Positions 36,517 through 45,951 are shown, counted from the first letter of the stretch. The stretch is 64,000 bases of DNA from VRUE01 sp963844395 (GCA_963844395.1 CAWJNX010000001.1:248001-312000); one strand, 5' to 3'. Program-made: numbers and translations. Notes: generated by a model from the sequence alone, not told the origin.

Positions 36517-38376
36517 TTACCAGCCGAAGCGACGCCCGAGGAAAAGGACGCCGCCGAGGGCCAAGCCGCCGGTGCCGAGGCCGATGCCAACCGGAGCCCA
36601 GGGCTCGGGGTCGGACATTTCGCTCGCTTCGAAGGGCGGCGCCACGGGCTGGGGGGCTTCGGGTGCGTCTCCCTCCGGACCGTCGGACTCTCCCGGGATG
36701 CCGGGCAGGGGGGCGGCACCGCCTGGTGGTATTTCCGGCGAGGGCCCCACTTCGCCGGGTGGGACCGAGCCAGGCGATTCGGGCGGGGTCGGAAGCGAGC
36801 CGGCTTCGCCCGCCGGCGGGGGCGCGATCGATCCTGGGGAGACGCCTGGAGCCGGGGCCGGATCGGGCTTCGGCTCACGCGGGACCTCGGAGACCGGGAA
36901 AGCCTCGCCGGCGACCGCGGCGAGGACCTGGCCGGTGACCCAGATGCGGGTCTGATCGCTCGTCGCGGAGTAGTCGTAGTGGCCGTTACCGCTGCGGCGG
37001 GCGGCGAGGTAGTCGAGGGCGCTGTCGCCACCCTCGCGGATCGTGGCGGGATCGGAGCCGACCGCGAGCATCCCCTGCACCGCCCACGCCGTCGACTGAG
37101 CGTTGACCGCGCCGTTGCCACCGGTGACGAAGCCGCCGTTCTGTCGCTGCGCCTTGCGCAAGTAGGTGAGCGCGTCAACGGCCGGCTTCGTGTGGGGCAT
37201 GGCCTGCATCACGGCGCCGGTGCCGTCGGCGGTGCTGGGCGAGCCCGGCACGTCACCCCAGCCGCCGTCGCGGTTCTGGACTTTGGCGAGCCAGGCGAGG
37301 CTGTGATCGAGGCTGCCGGTGGCTTCAGCCGCGCGCAGGGCGATCACCGCGAAGGCAGTCGAGCCTGGCCAGCCCGCGTAGGAGCCGTTGACGGCCCGCC
37401 GCTTGAGGAGCGCCTCGACCAGGTTGTGCCCGCTGAAGGAGCGTGGATCGACCCCGGCCCCCTGCAGGGCAAGGATCGTGCGGGCGAAGTCACCGGCGCT
37501 GTTCAGCTCGTCAACGTTGGCGCGCAAGAAGTCGACAGGGGTGTGCCCGCCGCGCGCGACGTCGAGCGGGTTGCGGCCGGCCGCCTCGAGGCCGAGCATC
37601 ACCCAGGCCGTGGTCTCCGGGCTCGAGTCGCGGTCGGTCGAGGGCCCCCAACCGCCGTCGGCGTTCTGCACTTTGATCAGCCAGGCAACCGTCTTGCCGG
37701 TGTCGGCGGCCTGCGCCCGCGCGGGCAGGACCGTGGCGAGGGCAAGCGCCAAGAGCAGGACCGAGGCAACCGCAGGCGTGCGCCACTCGAAGCGCTGCCG
37801 GAAGCGGGCCAGCATCCGCACCATCGCCGGCCCGGCGATCAGGGCGAGGACGACGTTGCCAGTTGCGTGGGCGAGTTCGAATGGAACCGCGCGCGCCTCT
37901 AGCACCAGGAACCGCTCCAGCGAAAGCTCGCCTCCGTAGGTCGCCATCAAAGAGAAGTTCAGCAGAGCGCCGTAGGCAACGGCAGCCAGCCCGCATGCCG
38001 CCGCCAACGTCAGGCGTCCGGCATTGCGCACGCCGAGCGCCAGCGCCGCCCCGAAGATCCCGCACATCCCCCAGCCGGCCATCTGCCACGGAGTCCACGG
38101 GCCCTGCCCGAGCCAGAAGTTGGAGACCAGCCCGGCGAGCGCCCCGACCGCGAAGCCCGGGGCGGCGCCGAGCGCGTAGCCGGCGAAGAGGACGATGTCG
38201 GTGGTGGCGACGACGTTGGGAATCGCCGCGAAGGCGACGCGGCCGGCGACCGCGAGCGCCGCCAGGGCGGCGACGAGCGCCACCACTTGCGAGGTCGGCC
38301 GGCTGCGCTCGTACCAGGCGAAGCCGCCGATCAGGACCGCACCCAGGATCAGAAAGCTGGCCAGCTCCCAGCTCAC
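36517..38376 (-). CDS. ECF transporter S component fused to extracellular alpha/alpha-barrel repeats
   Basis: 619 aa, intact; the GTG overlaps the stop of the ATPase gene. Residues ~1-220 form an ECF S component: AGRVAFAAIPNVVATTDIVL, GYALGAAPGFAVGALAGLVS and LGQGPWTPWQMAGWGMCGIF. Residues ~225-480 hold prenyltransferase/squalene-oxidase type repeats (VAWLIKVQNADGGWGPSTDR, LAWLAKVQNRDGGWGDVPGS, LRKAQRQNGGFVTGG), the same barrel class as the alpha domain of transcobalamin. Next is a Pro/Gly-rich stalk, then a final membrane helix and short Arg tail. Last gene of the cobalamin-riboswitch operon, so B12 is the inferred ligand. Confidence 0.85.
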   Translation of the reverse strand: MSWELASFLILGAVLIGGFAWYERSRPTSQVVALVAALAALAVAGRVAFAAIPNVVATTDIVLFAGYALGAAPGFAVGALAGLVSNFWLGQGPWTPWQMAGWGMCGIFGAALALGVRNAGRLTLAAACGLAAVAYGALLNFSLMATYGGELSLERFLVLEARAVPFELAHATGNVVLALIAGPAMVRMLARFRQRFEWRTPAVASVLLLALALATVLPARAQAADTGKTVAWLIKVQNADGGWGPSTDRDSSPETTAWVMLGLEAAGRNPLDVARGGHTPVDFLRANVDELNSAGDFARTILALQGAGVDPRSFSGHNLVEALLKRRAVNGSYAGWPGSTAFAVIALRAAEATGSLDHSLAWLAKVQNRDGGWGDVPGSPSTADGTGAVMQAMPHTKPAVDALTYLRKAQRQNGGFVTGGNGAVNAQSTAWAVQGMLAVGSDPATIREGGDSALDYLAARRSGNGHYDYSATSDQTRIWVTGQVLAAVAGEAFPVSEVPREPKPDPAPAPGVSPGSIAPPPAGEAGSLPTPPESPGSVPPGEVGPSPEIPPGGAAPLPGIPGESDGPEGDAPEAPQPVAPPFEASEMSDPEPWAPVGIGLGTGGLALGGVLFLGRRFGW

Positions 38377-40004
38377 CGGCCGTCGGCTCCCAGCGCCGCG
38401 GCGCCCTGCTCGGGGGTGATGACGCCCGGCAGGTCGAGGATGCGGGCGACCTCGGTGGCGAAGTACCAGCCGCCGGACAGCACCTCGGAGGCCGAACCGT
38501 CGGCAATGACGATCCCATCGCCCATCAGCACAACTCGCTGCGCGAAAGCAGCCGCGAACTCGACATCATGAGTTGCGACCACGACCCCCGCCCCGCGCTC
38601 TGCAAGTTCGCCCACCAGCTCGGTCAGATCCTGCTTGCGCGTGCGGTCCATCCCGCGCGTCGGCTCATCCAATGCGACTAGCCCGGGTAGCTCATCGCCC
38701 TGCAGGTGCCCCGCCAGCGCTATGGCCAATGCCAGCCGTTGTTGCTCACCGCCCGATAAATCGCGTGGATCCCTCTCGACCGCATGCTCCATGCCGACGA
38801 TCCGCAGCGCAGCCATCCCCTGCTCACCGGGCAGCTCGTCTCCAACCCGCTCCCTGACCAGGTAGTCGCTGGGATTTTGGCTCAACAACGCAATGCCGCT
38901 TGGAGCCTCCGCCTTGCCGCGCACCGGATCGACGAGACCCGCAATCGTCCGCAGCACGGTGCTCTTGCCGGCCCCGTTGCGGCCCATCAGCGCCACGCGC
39001 TCCCGTCGTTCGACTCTCAGATCTATTCCTCTGAGGACATCTCGTGCAGCCTGCCGCACGTCCAACTCGACCCATAGGTCTCGTACATCGGCAGCCATGG
39101 TGTTGGGGGAGGGTCGGGGGTCCCGACCGCGCGCTGGGCTACCCCCCGCGAACGCTTCCGTTGACGCAAGGGTGTCGCGAGCGTCGCGGACTCCAGTGGG
39201 CAGGGGTTCGATGCCCACCAAAGAGAACATGCGCGCAGCGGGCGTCTCCAGAGCTGCGTCAACGTTCTGGGCCCAGGTGAGGAAGTCAGTCGGCCGTCCG
39301 TCGAAGGCGATCGAGCCCGAATCCATCGCGATGACGCGATCGGCAGCGGCCAGGCACCGCTCCAGGCGATGCTCGGCGAGGAGGATCGTCACTCCCCACT
39401 CCTCGTTGAGGCGACGCAGCAGCCAGATCAGCTCGTCGCCGGCAACGGGATCGAGTTGCGAGGTTGGCTCGTCCAGGAGAACCAGCTTCGGTCGGGTTAC
39501 CAAGGCGGCGGCTAGAGTGACCCGTTGAAGCTCTCCGCCTGAAAGCGTGTCGACAGTGCGACCGAGCAGGTGAGGGATCGCGAGGGCAAGCGCGGCCTCC
39601 TCTACAGCCCGGGCGCAAGAGGCTTCTGAATGTCCCCGCATCTCCAGTGGCAACCCGATCTCGGCCGCAACGGTGGTTGAGACGACCTGGGTCTCGGGGT
39701 CCTGGGCTACGTAGCCGACCGCTGCGGCCAGCTCGCCTGGGCCGGTTGCGATCGCGTCGATGCCGGCGACGGTGACGCTGCCGTCGATCTCGCCTCCGTG
39801 GAAGTGCGGGACTAGGCCGCAGGCGGCGCGGAGCAGGGTTGACTTACCCGATGCCGAGCGGCCGGCGAGGAGGGCGAACTCGCCGGGGGCGAGGGTCAGG
39901 GAGATGTCGTTGAGGGCCGGGTCGGTCGCGTTTGGGTAGCTGTAGGTGAGACGCTCGATCGCGAGGGAGGGAGCGAAGCGGGCCGGGCTGGCGAGCTCAG
40001 GCAT
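38373..40004 (-). CDS. Duplicated ECF/CbiO-type ATPase
   Basis: Single protein (543 aa) with two ATPase domains powering the ECF transporter. Domain 1: LLAGRSASGKSTLLRAACGL, DTLSGGELQRVTLAAALV, LVLLDEPTSQLDPV. Domain 2: ALMGRNGAGKSTVLRTIAGL, DLSGGEQQRLALAIALAG, LVALDEPTRGMDRT. The ATG at 40004 (MPELASPARFAPSLAIERLT) overlaps the stop of the T component by 8 bp. Intact. It replaces the usual EcfA-EcfA' pair. Confidence 0.92.
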   Translation of the reverse strand: MPELASPARFAPSLAIERLTYSYPNATDPALNDISLTLAPGEFALLAGRSASGKSTLLRAACGLVPHFHGGEIDGSVTVAGIDAIATGPGELAAAVGYVAQDPETQVVSTTVAAEIGLPLEMRGHSEASCARAVEEAALALAIPHLLGRTVDTLSGGELQRVTLAAALVTRPKLVLLDEPTSQLDPVAGDELIWLLRRLNEEWGVTILLAEHRLERCLAAADRVIAMDSGSIAFDGRPTDFLTWAQNVDAALETPAARMFSLVGIEPLPTGVRDARDTLASTEAFAGGSPARGRDPRPSPNTMAADVRDLWVELDVRQAARDVLRGIDLRVERRERVALMGRNGAGKSTVLRTIAGLVDPVRGKAEAPSGIALLSQNPSDYLVRERVGDELPGEQGMAALRIVGMEHAVERDPRDLSGGEQQRLALAIALAGHLQGDELPGLVALDEPTRGMDRTRKQDLTELVGELAERGAGVVVATHDVEFAAAFAQRVVLMGDGIVIADGSASEVLSGGWYFATEVARILDLPGVITPEQGAAALGADGR

Positions 40005-40968
40005 TCGACGCCTCCAAAGGCTTGGGGCCTGAAGCCTGCCGGGTGCGGGCCAGCACGTCGCGGCTGCCGCCGCAGCGGTGCCAGGCCGGCGGCGATCGCG
40101 ACCGCCGAGACGACCAGGGTTGCGGGCGTGACGGCCATCTCCACCGTCGGGTAGGCGCTGAAGCCGTCGGCGCCGAACAGCTTGCCGGCGACTGCCAGCG
40201 GTGAGGATCGTGGTGGCGATTGCGTAGAAGCGCGTGTCGTAGCGGGAGCGGCAATCGGAGCAGCCTTCACACGGACCGCCGGTAGAGCGCGAGCTTGCCG
40301 AGCTCGAGGTCGCTGGCTCCAGTCCGTACCCCCGCAGCTCCAAAGTTGCAGCTACATCGACCGCTCGGTCCAACGATCCCGGCGAGAAGACGGCGGGCGA
40401 GCGGCGCCCGTCCTACCGGGGCCGCGGCCGGGCCACGCAGCCGCCCGGCGTCGCGGAGGCGTGCCGCGTCGGCGGCGGCCACCGGCACGAGGCGGGAGAT
40501 CAAGGTCGCAGTCAGCGCCGAGCGTCCGGCGAAGGGGCGCAGCGCGCGCAGCACCCGGTCGGGATCGACGCAGGCCGAGTAGACGGCGAAAGCGACCATC
40601 GCGACGACGGCGCGCAGGCCGATCACGGCTCCGGCCGCGATCGCCTCGCCCGTCACGTCGACCCGGCCCAGTAGCGGCCACTCGCCGAGCCGGGCAAGGA
40701 CCGTCTCACCGCGGTCGACGACCAGCGCGTTGACGGCGACGATCAGCAGCGCCAGCGTCAAGCCCATCCGCAGCGCCGCCCGCACCGCGGCGCGGGCGCC
40801 GGCGATCGTGCCGGCCAGCATGGCACCGAGTCCCACCGCGACCAGCACGACCGGGCTCGAGTAGAGGAAGGCGACCGCGACGAGGGCACCGAGATAGGAG
40901 ACGGCGGCAGCCGGCGAGGCCGACTGCAGCGGCCCGGGGCGCGGCGTGTAGGCAAAGGGAGATCTCAT
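39997..40968 (-). CDS. ECF transporter T component (EcfT/CbiQ), frameshifted
   Basis: Scaffold membrane protein joining the ATPase and S component. The ATG at 40968 gives MRSPFAYTPRPGPLQSASPA, then helices (YLGALVAVAFLYSSPVVLVA, LALLIVAVNALVVDRG, AVIGLRAVVAMVAFAVYSAC). The coupling region reads LISRLVPVAAADAARLRDAG and LDRAVDVAATLELRGYGLEP, the arginine-bearing ATPase-docking motifs of CbiQ. Frame changes near 40370, 40340, 40205 and 40055 scatter the C-terminal third, which has further helices (AVTPATLVVSAVAIAAGLAP). The end overlaps the ATPase start. Confidence 0.85.
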
Positions 40969-41912
40969 CGCAGTGGCAGCGGCATCTCCTCGCCGCCCTC
41001 CGTTGCCACCGCGTAACGCCCCCGGAGAGTGGTGGCGTCAAGCAGGCGGGTGGCGGCGCGGACTCCAGCCCCGCTAGCCCCGCTGACGATCCAGACCGGA
41101 GGCGCCCCGAAGCGGCGCGTCGCTGCGACCAGGCCAGCATCGGGCCCGAACGCACGCGCCTCCCCCCCGCCTTCGTCGAGCCCGACGAGCCGGTACCGGT
41201 CGTCCCACAGCTCGAAGTCGGCGAAGACGCCGCTTTCCTGCGGGCCGTCCTCCAGCTGCGCCGCGGCCGGATCGCGCCTGACCCGCGCCCAGGGTCCGAC
41301 CAGCACCCGGATCGCGTCCTCGGCTCCGACCAGCACCCGGATCGAGTCCTCAGGCGAGTCCGAGACGAGGGCCGCCCCGGCCCGCCGCAGCCTGCCTTGC
41401 ACCGCACCGCATAGCGAGCGGCCGGCCATGCAGACGACCGCGGTCAGCCGCCGCTCGTCGTCGTAGCCGTCGCGGAACGGCTGCGGCCAGGAGCCGACCA
41501 CCGCCGGGACCCGCAGCGCCGCCGACCAGTCGCGGTAGTCCCACCAGATCTCCTCGCCGCCGCGCAGCTCATAGTCGGCAGCCCCAACGCTCGCCTCGAC
41601 CCCGTTGACGTAGTACAGCCAGTCCCAGGAGCGACCCTCGTCGCGGGTCGCCCCCAGCCCCTCGATCGCCTCGACGAAGTCGCCGCTGTAGCGGGTCGAG
41701 ATCTCGGCCTCGCGGTCGAGCACTCTCATCACCGTGTCCGACTCGGCGACCTCCTCGGTCGCGGGCGGCAGCAGCGGCTCCGTCCCGTAGTCGCGGGTCA
41801 CGGTCAGCGAGACCTCGCCGACCCCTTCGCCCGAACCGAGACCGCAGCCGGTGGCCGCGAGCGCCGCCGAAAGCAGCGCGATCGCGACCGCCGTGCCGCG
41901 GTTCGGATTCAT
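40965..41912 (-). CDS. DUF4430-domain lipoprotein of the ECF operon
   Basis: Secreted lipoprotein, 315 aa. Signal peptide with lipobox (LLSAALAATGCG, Cys ~23). Residues ~35-130 form a DUF4430 (transcobalamin beta-like) domain: VTRDYGTEPLLPPATEEVAE, VMRVLDREAEISTRYSGDF, SWDWLYYVNGVEASVGAADY, ELRGGEEIWWDYRDW. The C-terminal half (AVVGSWPQPFRDGYDDERRL onward) is not recognised. A 30-bp tandem duplication (41295-41354) gives two copies of a ten-residue unit. Start ATG 4 bp after the upstream DUF4430 gene; the end overlaps the T component. Confidence 0.82.
   Translation of the reverse strand: MNPNRGTAVAIALLSAALAATGCGLGSGEGVGEVSLTVTRDYGTEPLLPPATEEVAESDTVMRVLDREAEISTRYSGDFVEAIEGLGATRDEGRSWDWLYYVNGVEASVGAADYELRGGEEIWWDYRDWSAALRVPAVVGSWPQPFRDGYDDERRLTAVVCMAGRSLCGAVQGRLRRAGAALVSDSPEDSIRVLVGAEDAIRVLVGPWARVRRDPAAAQLEDGPQESGVFADFELWDDRYRLVGLDEGGGEARAFGPDAGLVAATRRFGAPPVWIVSGASGAGVRAATRLLDATTLRGRYAVATEGGEEMPLPLR
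41295..41354. repeat. 30-bp tandem duplication inside the DUF4430 lipoprotein gene
   Basis: Two adjacent 30-bp copies beginning TCCGACCAGCACCCGGATCG (41295-41324 and 41325-41354) differ at few positions. They encode EDAIRVLVGP and EDSIRVLVGA in frame, a ten-residue repeat. Confidence 0.9.
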
Positions 41913-41916
41913 CGCA

Positions 41917-42663
41917 TCAGCCCTGCGGGCACTTCCCGCCGACGCAGACGGCGACCCGGTTGGACGGGATCTCACCCGACTCGCGGGCGATCAATCGCCT
42001 CGGCTTAGTGAGGACCACCGTGGTGCGGCCGTCGGCGCCGGTCGGCGACTGGGCGCCGCTCACCGTGACACCCGCCGCCGGCTTGCGCTTGCCTTTTTCG
42101 TCGTAGGAGAAGACGCGGACCGCGAACGGCTCGCCCGCCGTCGTCCGCCGCGGCGCTTCCAGCCACAGCTCATCCGGATAGGGGAAGCCCGGCGCCAAGT
42201 ACCAGAGCACTTCGTCGCCGGCGCGCACTTTCAGCGAGTCGCCACCGACGCTCGCGCCCTTGTGGTTGACCTTCAGGTACCAGGAGGCTTTGCCGTGGAC
42301 GACGCTGCCGCCGACCCCGCAAAGGCCGAGGCCGAAGTCGAACGCGTCGGTGATCAGAAGCGGCTTTAGCTTCTGGGTGAAGCGGGCCGCCTGGATCAGC
42401 ATGCCGAGCGCGGTCGGGCCTTTCACGGTCACCGTTTTGCCGCTGCCGCCCGTCCCAGGCCCGAAGCAGTTCGCCTTGGGACTGGTCTTGACCGACGCGG
42501 TAGTCGCGCCGAACGAGTCTTCGGCGAGGATCGAGCCGCCGGTATTGACGACCCGCAGGTCGGCGACGGGCCCCTTCGCGACGGCGACCGCCGCCAACGA
42601 GAGGGACAGGACGAAAGCCAGCGCGCACGTGGCGACCAGCCGGAATGGAATGAGTCTTGGCAT
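41917..42663 (-). CDS. Secreted DUF4430-domain protein, first gene of the cobalamin operon
   Basis: 248 aa, intact. Signal peptide MPRLIPFRLVATCALAFVLS ending near AVAVAKG. The body carries DUF4430 traits: ADLRVVNTGGSILAEDSFGA, then GPTALGMLIQAARF, ASWYLKVNHKGASVGGDSLK, VRAGDEVLWYLAPGFPYPDE (the W..VN...G and GDxVxWY pattern). A C-terminal immunoglobulin-like strand set (VTVSGAQSPTGADGRTTVVL) ends in a Cys pair CVGGKC. It directly follows the cobalamin riboswitch. Inferred to bind B12 at the cell surface and hand it to the ECF complex. Confidence 0.82.
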   Translation of the reverse strand: MPRLIPFRLVATCALAFVLSLSLAAVAVAKGPVADLRVVNTGGSILAEDSFGATTASVKTSPKANCFGPGTGGSGKTVTVKGPTALGMLIQAARFTQKLKPLLITDAFDFGLGLCGVGGSVVHGKASWYLKVNHKGASVGGDSLKVRAGDEVLWYLAPGFPYPDELWLEAPRRTTAGEPFAVRVFSYDEKGKRKPAAGVTVSGAQSPTGADGRTTVVLTKPRRLIARESGEIPSNRVAVCVGGKCPQG

Positions 42664-42702
42664 TTAAGCCACCCTTTCCTCGAGGGTTGTCATGGCTGGC
42701 CG

Positions 42703-42868
42703 GGGACAGGTCTCCTGGCTTCCGGGATAGTTGACCGCACCTTCCCGGGAACTCTGTGTCGCCCCCAGTGGCTGACGCAAACGCGCCTGCGGCTTCCTTG
42801 GCCCGGTCACAGTGGCGGGACCGCGCCGGTTTCGCACCGGACTTCCCTTGACCACCGACCGTATGTAC
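42703..42868 (-). promoter_or_regulatory. Cobalamin (AdoCbl) riboswitch
   Basis: On the minus strand the conserved elements are in order: GGTGGTCAAGGGAAGTCCGG, TGCGAAACCGGCGCGGTCCC, the hallmark GCCACTGTGACCGGG, a second CAGCCACTGGG, and the terminal AAGCCAGGAGACCTG box before the first DUF4430 gene, 40 bp from its start. The layout matches the B12 riboswitch class. It implies the whole operon (DUF4430 x2, EcfT, EcfA, EcfS fusion) is turned off by cobalamin. Confidence 0.93.
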
Positions 42869-42876
42869 GCGGCGAG

Positions 42877-42906
42877 TGTATACGGCTCGCGTTACTGAAC
42901 TGTCCA
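42877..42906 (-). promoter_or_regulatory. Promoter of the riboswitch operon
   Basis: Minus strand: TGGACA (42906-42901), 18-bp spacer, TATACA (42882-42877), just upstream of the riboswitch. It overlaps the last codons of the upstream ATPase gene. Confidence 0.55.
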
Positions 42907-44040
42907 GCGCCGTCCGGCTGCTACCCATCTCGCGAACACCGGATCGACCAAGCCAAGAGGGGTGTCGCGACCGCGTCCCGTGTGGGCGAGTAACCCCTCT
43001 TCCACCAGGCGAACCGCAGCATCGTGAGCGGCTGAGCCGGCGGGCAAACCGTAGATCTCCCGCGCGATCTTGCCGGTGAGGCTCTGAACGCCGGCCGCCA
43101 GGGTCTCCACGACACCGGCCTCGATGCGCGAGAGCGAGTCCCAGGTTGCCTCGAAGTCGCCCTGAAGATAGTCCCACGCCTCTTCGTATGCCTCTGCCCA
43201 GGCATCCTCGCCAGCCATGGCCCCCGGATCGGTATGGCGCCAGAGCAGGTGGGCAAAGAGCATCGCGCGCTGCGGGTGACCGTCGACCAAGTCAAGTAAC
43301 GAACCAAGCGGCTCGCCTGCGTCACGGTCGGTGCGCTCGAAGCGTTCCGCTATGTAATCCGCCAGAGCCTCGCGCGGAAGACGGCCGAGCTCCAACGGCG
43401 CCGCCTGCCCGTAGAAAGGTCGCCGTCGATCGGCGAACAGCGATCGCATCATTCCCGGATGCGAGCCGGAGAACACGTAGGTGACACCGGCACCGTGATG
43501 CTGGATCACACTGCGGATCGAGGCGGCCAGCCCTGCCTCGAGAACAACCTGGAACTCGTCGAAGGCGACGAACATCGAGTGACCGGTTCGCTCGTGCAAC
43601 TCCAGCGGCAGATCAAGGGCGTCGAGCAGTGCCCGCTCTCCTGCCTCTCCGGCTCCGACCGAAACCGAGGCCCCGGCAAGTGGGGTCTGCACGCCGACTT
43701 GGGCGCCGCGCCGACGCAACCCGGTGAGCGCTTTGCGGAAAGGCCCTCCTGAGAGGACCTCGTAGGCCCGCTCGATCTGCGCAGCCATCTGGCCCGCGGT
43801 GCGTACTCCGTAAAGATCGACAAGCACCGCACCGACGCCGCCGGCACGTGCATCGGCGATTGCGCGATGCAGAAGACTCGTCTTGCCGTAATCGCGAGGG
43901 CTCGAGAGACGAGTACTGACCCCCGCCTGACAACGCTCTGCAAGAAGAGCGAGCTCTGCCTCGCGATCGACCAGGTCCTCTGGATCGAGGGGCCGGGCAA
44001 ACACGAACGGATTCGTGATTCTACGTGGCTGACGTGCCAT
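42892..44040 (-). CDS. Archaeal-type P-loop ATPase
   Basis: 382 aa, intact. Belongs to the family of AAA-like ATPases common in archaea (PF01637 type): NPFVFARPLDPEDLVDREAE start, P-loop SSPRDYGKTSLLHRAIADAR (~residue 47; the first Gly is replaced by Pro-Arg-Asp), Walker B MFVAFDEFQVVLEAG, sensor YVFSGSHPGMMRSLF, and a C-terminal winged-helix region (LTGKIAREIYGLPAGSAAHD, VRLVEEGLLAHTGRGRDTPL). Targets are unknown. It lies upstream of, and its stop overlaps the promoter of, the cobalamin operon, but the riboswitch puts it outside that regulation. Confidence 0.8.
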   Translation of the reverse strand: MARQPRRITNPFVFARPLDPEDLVDREAELALLAERCQAGVSTRLSSPRDYGKTSLLHRAIADARAGGVGAVLVDLYGVRTAGQMAAQIERAYEVLSGGPFRKALTGLRRRGAQVGVQTPLAGASVSVGAGEAGERALLDALDLPLELHERTGHSMFVAFDEFQVVLEAGLAASIRSVIQHHGAGVTYVFSGSHPGMMRSLFADRRRPFYGQAAPLELGRLPREALADYIAERFERTDRDAGEPLGSLLDLVDGHPQRAMLFAHLLWRHTDPGAMAGEDAWAEAYEEAWDYLQGDFEATWDSLSRIEAGVVETLAAGVQSLTGKIAREIYGLPAGSAAHDAAVRLVEEGLLAHTGRGRDTPLGLVDPVFARWVAAGRRWTVQ

Positions 44041-44216
44041 TTCGTACGTTGAAACGTAGCAAATTCCACGTTGCTGGCGTAGATTCCACTTTATTCGTCC
44101 TCACGGCCGATCCGAGATCGGCCTTCCAGATCTTCGTCCAGTCCGCTTTGGCTACCAAGTCTCGGTGCTTACGCTGTCATCGGTTCGGAAAACCGATCTG
44201 TTTATGGGAGGAAAGC

Positions 44217-44910
44217 ATGAAGCAGGGGATCTGGCGGAATTCGCCGGCGTTGGTCGTGTCGGTGATTGCGCTGTTCGTGGCGCTTGGGGGCAGCGTCTAT
44301 GCGGCAAAGAAAGCGAAGCTCGATGGCAGGGCGGTCAGGGCCAAGTCGTTGCCCGGCAACCGGCTGAAGCTGCGCTCGGTGCCGGCCAATCGGCTGAAGC
44401 CGGGTGTGCTGCGTGCCGGGGCGATCGGGACGCCGCTTACCGGTGCCGACATCAACGAGTTGACGCTGGGGCAGGTGCCGAGCGCTACCTATGCCGAACG
44501 GGCCGACTACGCGGAGAGCGCCGGCGACGCGCAGACTGCTGTTGACGCGGTCAATGCTGTCAACGCCCAGACCGTCAACGGGCACAGTGCCGGCTGCCTG
44601 CCCGGCACCCGACTCTTCGCCGGCGCCTGCTGGCAGAGCTCGCCGAGCGTCGCCTCCGCGACCGCGCCGCTGGCGGCTTCCGAATGCGCCACCCAAGGCG
44701 GCACTCTGCCCGATGCGTTGGATCTCGCTGCCTTTGCCGAAACAGCCTGGGGTGAATTTGCATGAAGGGGATGAGTGGTCGGGGGACATCACGAACGTGT
44801 CAGGCCTCAACGTCTACGGCGTCGTCACTGCCTCGGCGGCAGGCGGCGTGAACTCAGCCCTCTCGACCGCAACGAAGCGCTACCGCTGCGTGATCCCGCT
44901 CGTTAAGTGA
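44217..44910 (+). CDS. Surface-exposed hypothetical protein with N-terminal anchor (frameshifted)
   Basis: ~230 aa. MKQGIWRNSPALVVSVIALF plus VALGGSVYAAKKAKLDGRAV is the leader/membrane segment I associate with many Thermoleophilia secreted proteins. Next come degenerate repeats (SLPGNRLKLRSVPANRLKPG), an Ala/Asp/Glu coiled stretch (YAERADYAESAGDAQTAVDA) and a Cys-rich domain (GCLPGTRLFAGACWQSSPSV) with C-type-lectin-like or tail-fibre-like feel. A one-base change near 44755 precedes the C-terminal LHEGDEWSGDITNVSGLNVY and CVIPLVK. RBS GGGAGG at the start. Function unknown. Confidence 0.7.
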
Positions 44911-44996
44911 CCTTGCGGCGCCGCTTGGCTGGCCGCATCGCGAGCCAGCCGGGCAGGCGCTCTATGCTCCCCGATCAATGACTTGGCGCTCGCACA

Positions 44997-45915
44997 GTGG
45001 CCCGGCAACGCTCGGCGGGCGCCCTCGTGGCCCTCGCCTGCTTCGCCGTGGGCGCAGTCGCCGCCCCGGCTGGGGCTCCGGCGTCGATGCGGCTCCAGCC
45101 CGCCGCCCCCGCCGCACCCGGGGAAGCAGATCGCATCGCCCGTTACTGGACCTCCGAGCGGATGCGGACCGCGCGGCCGCTCGATCAGCGCGCGCGGCGC
45201 TGACGTCGTCGCCCAGGCCAGCTTCGCCCCGGTCGAAACGCCGACCACCGTCCCCTTCACCGTCAACGGCCGGCTCTTCGTCCGCCAGGGCCGCAAACGC
45301 GGCTTCTGCTCGGCGACCGCGATCAACAGCGCCAGCCGCCGGCTCGTGCTCACCGCCGGCCACTGCCTCAACTCCGGCCCGCGCAGCATCCGCGGCAACG
45401 AGCGTCTGGTCGCGCTACGTCGAGTTCGTGCCCGCCTACACCAACGGCACTGCCCCCTTCGGCGCCTTCGTCGCCGGCCGCAACGCGGTCTTCGCTGCCG
45501 CGGCACTGGGTCAGGTTCGGCAATCCCAACTTCGACGTCGGCGCGATCCTCACGCGGCCCAACGCCGAAGGAGTCAACGTCGCCGACGCGGTTGGCGGCG
45601 GCGCGACGATCCTCACCGACCGCGGTCGTCGTCAGGACTTCCAGACCTTCGGCTATCCCGGCAAATCGACCGCGATGCAGGGATGCGAATCGCCCTACGT
45701 CGGCGACGATCCCTTCACCTACAGGATCCCCGGGCCCGCCGACGATCGCGATCCGCTGCCACTGGGCGCCTGGGGCGAGCGGCGGCGGTTGGCTGATCGA
45801 AGGGGGCACCGCGATCAACGGGGTGACCAGCTACGGCAAACGCCGCGACCGCGTCCACACCTTCGGCCCCTACTTCAGTGGCAGCAACGTCGGTCGTCTC
45901 GTCGCCGGCATGTAG
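44997..45915 (+). CDS. Secreted trypsin-like serine protease (frameshifted)
   Basis: ~305 aa chymotrypsin-fold protease. The GTG at 44997 gives ARQRSAGALVALACFAVGAV, a signal peptide. Catalytic His in RRLVLTAGHCLNSG, a likely Asp in FDVGAILTRPNAEGVNVADA, and Ser in GAWGASGGGWLIEGG. Cys residues in GFCSATA and AGHC suit the usual disulfide. At least five frame changes (about 45205, 45405, 45510, 45620, 45785) break it, the densest in the window, so it could also be a decayed gene. Convergent with the TPR gene. Confidence 0.78.
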
Positions 45916-45920
45916 CCGGC

Positions 45921-45951
45921 CGCGAGCTGCTCAGGTGCCGAGCAGCTCGCG
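45921..45951. terminator. Convergent hairpin terminator
   Basis: Perfect 12-bp stem CGCGAGCTGCTC/GAGCAGCTCGCG with loop AGGTGCC between the convergent protease and TPR genes. It covers the last codons of the TPR gene. No T-run on either side. Confidence 0.6.
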
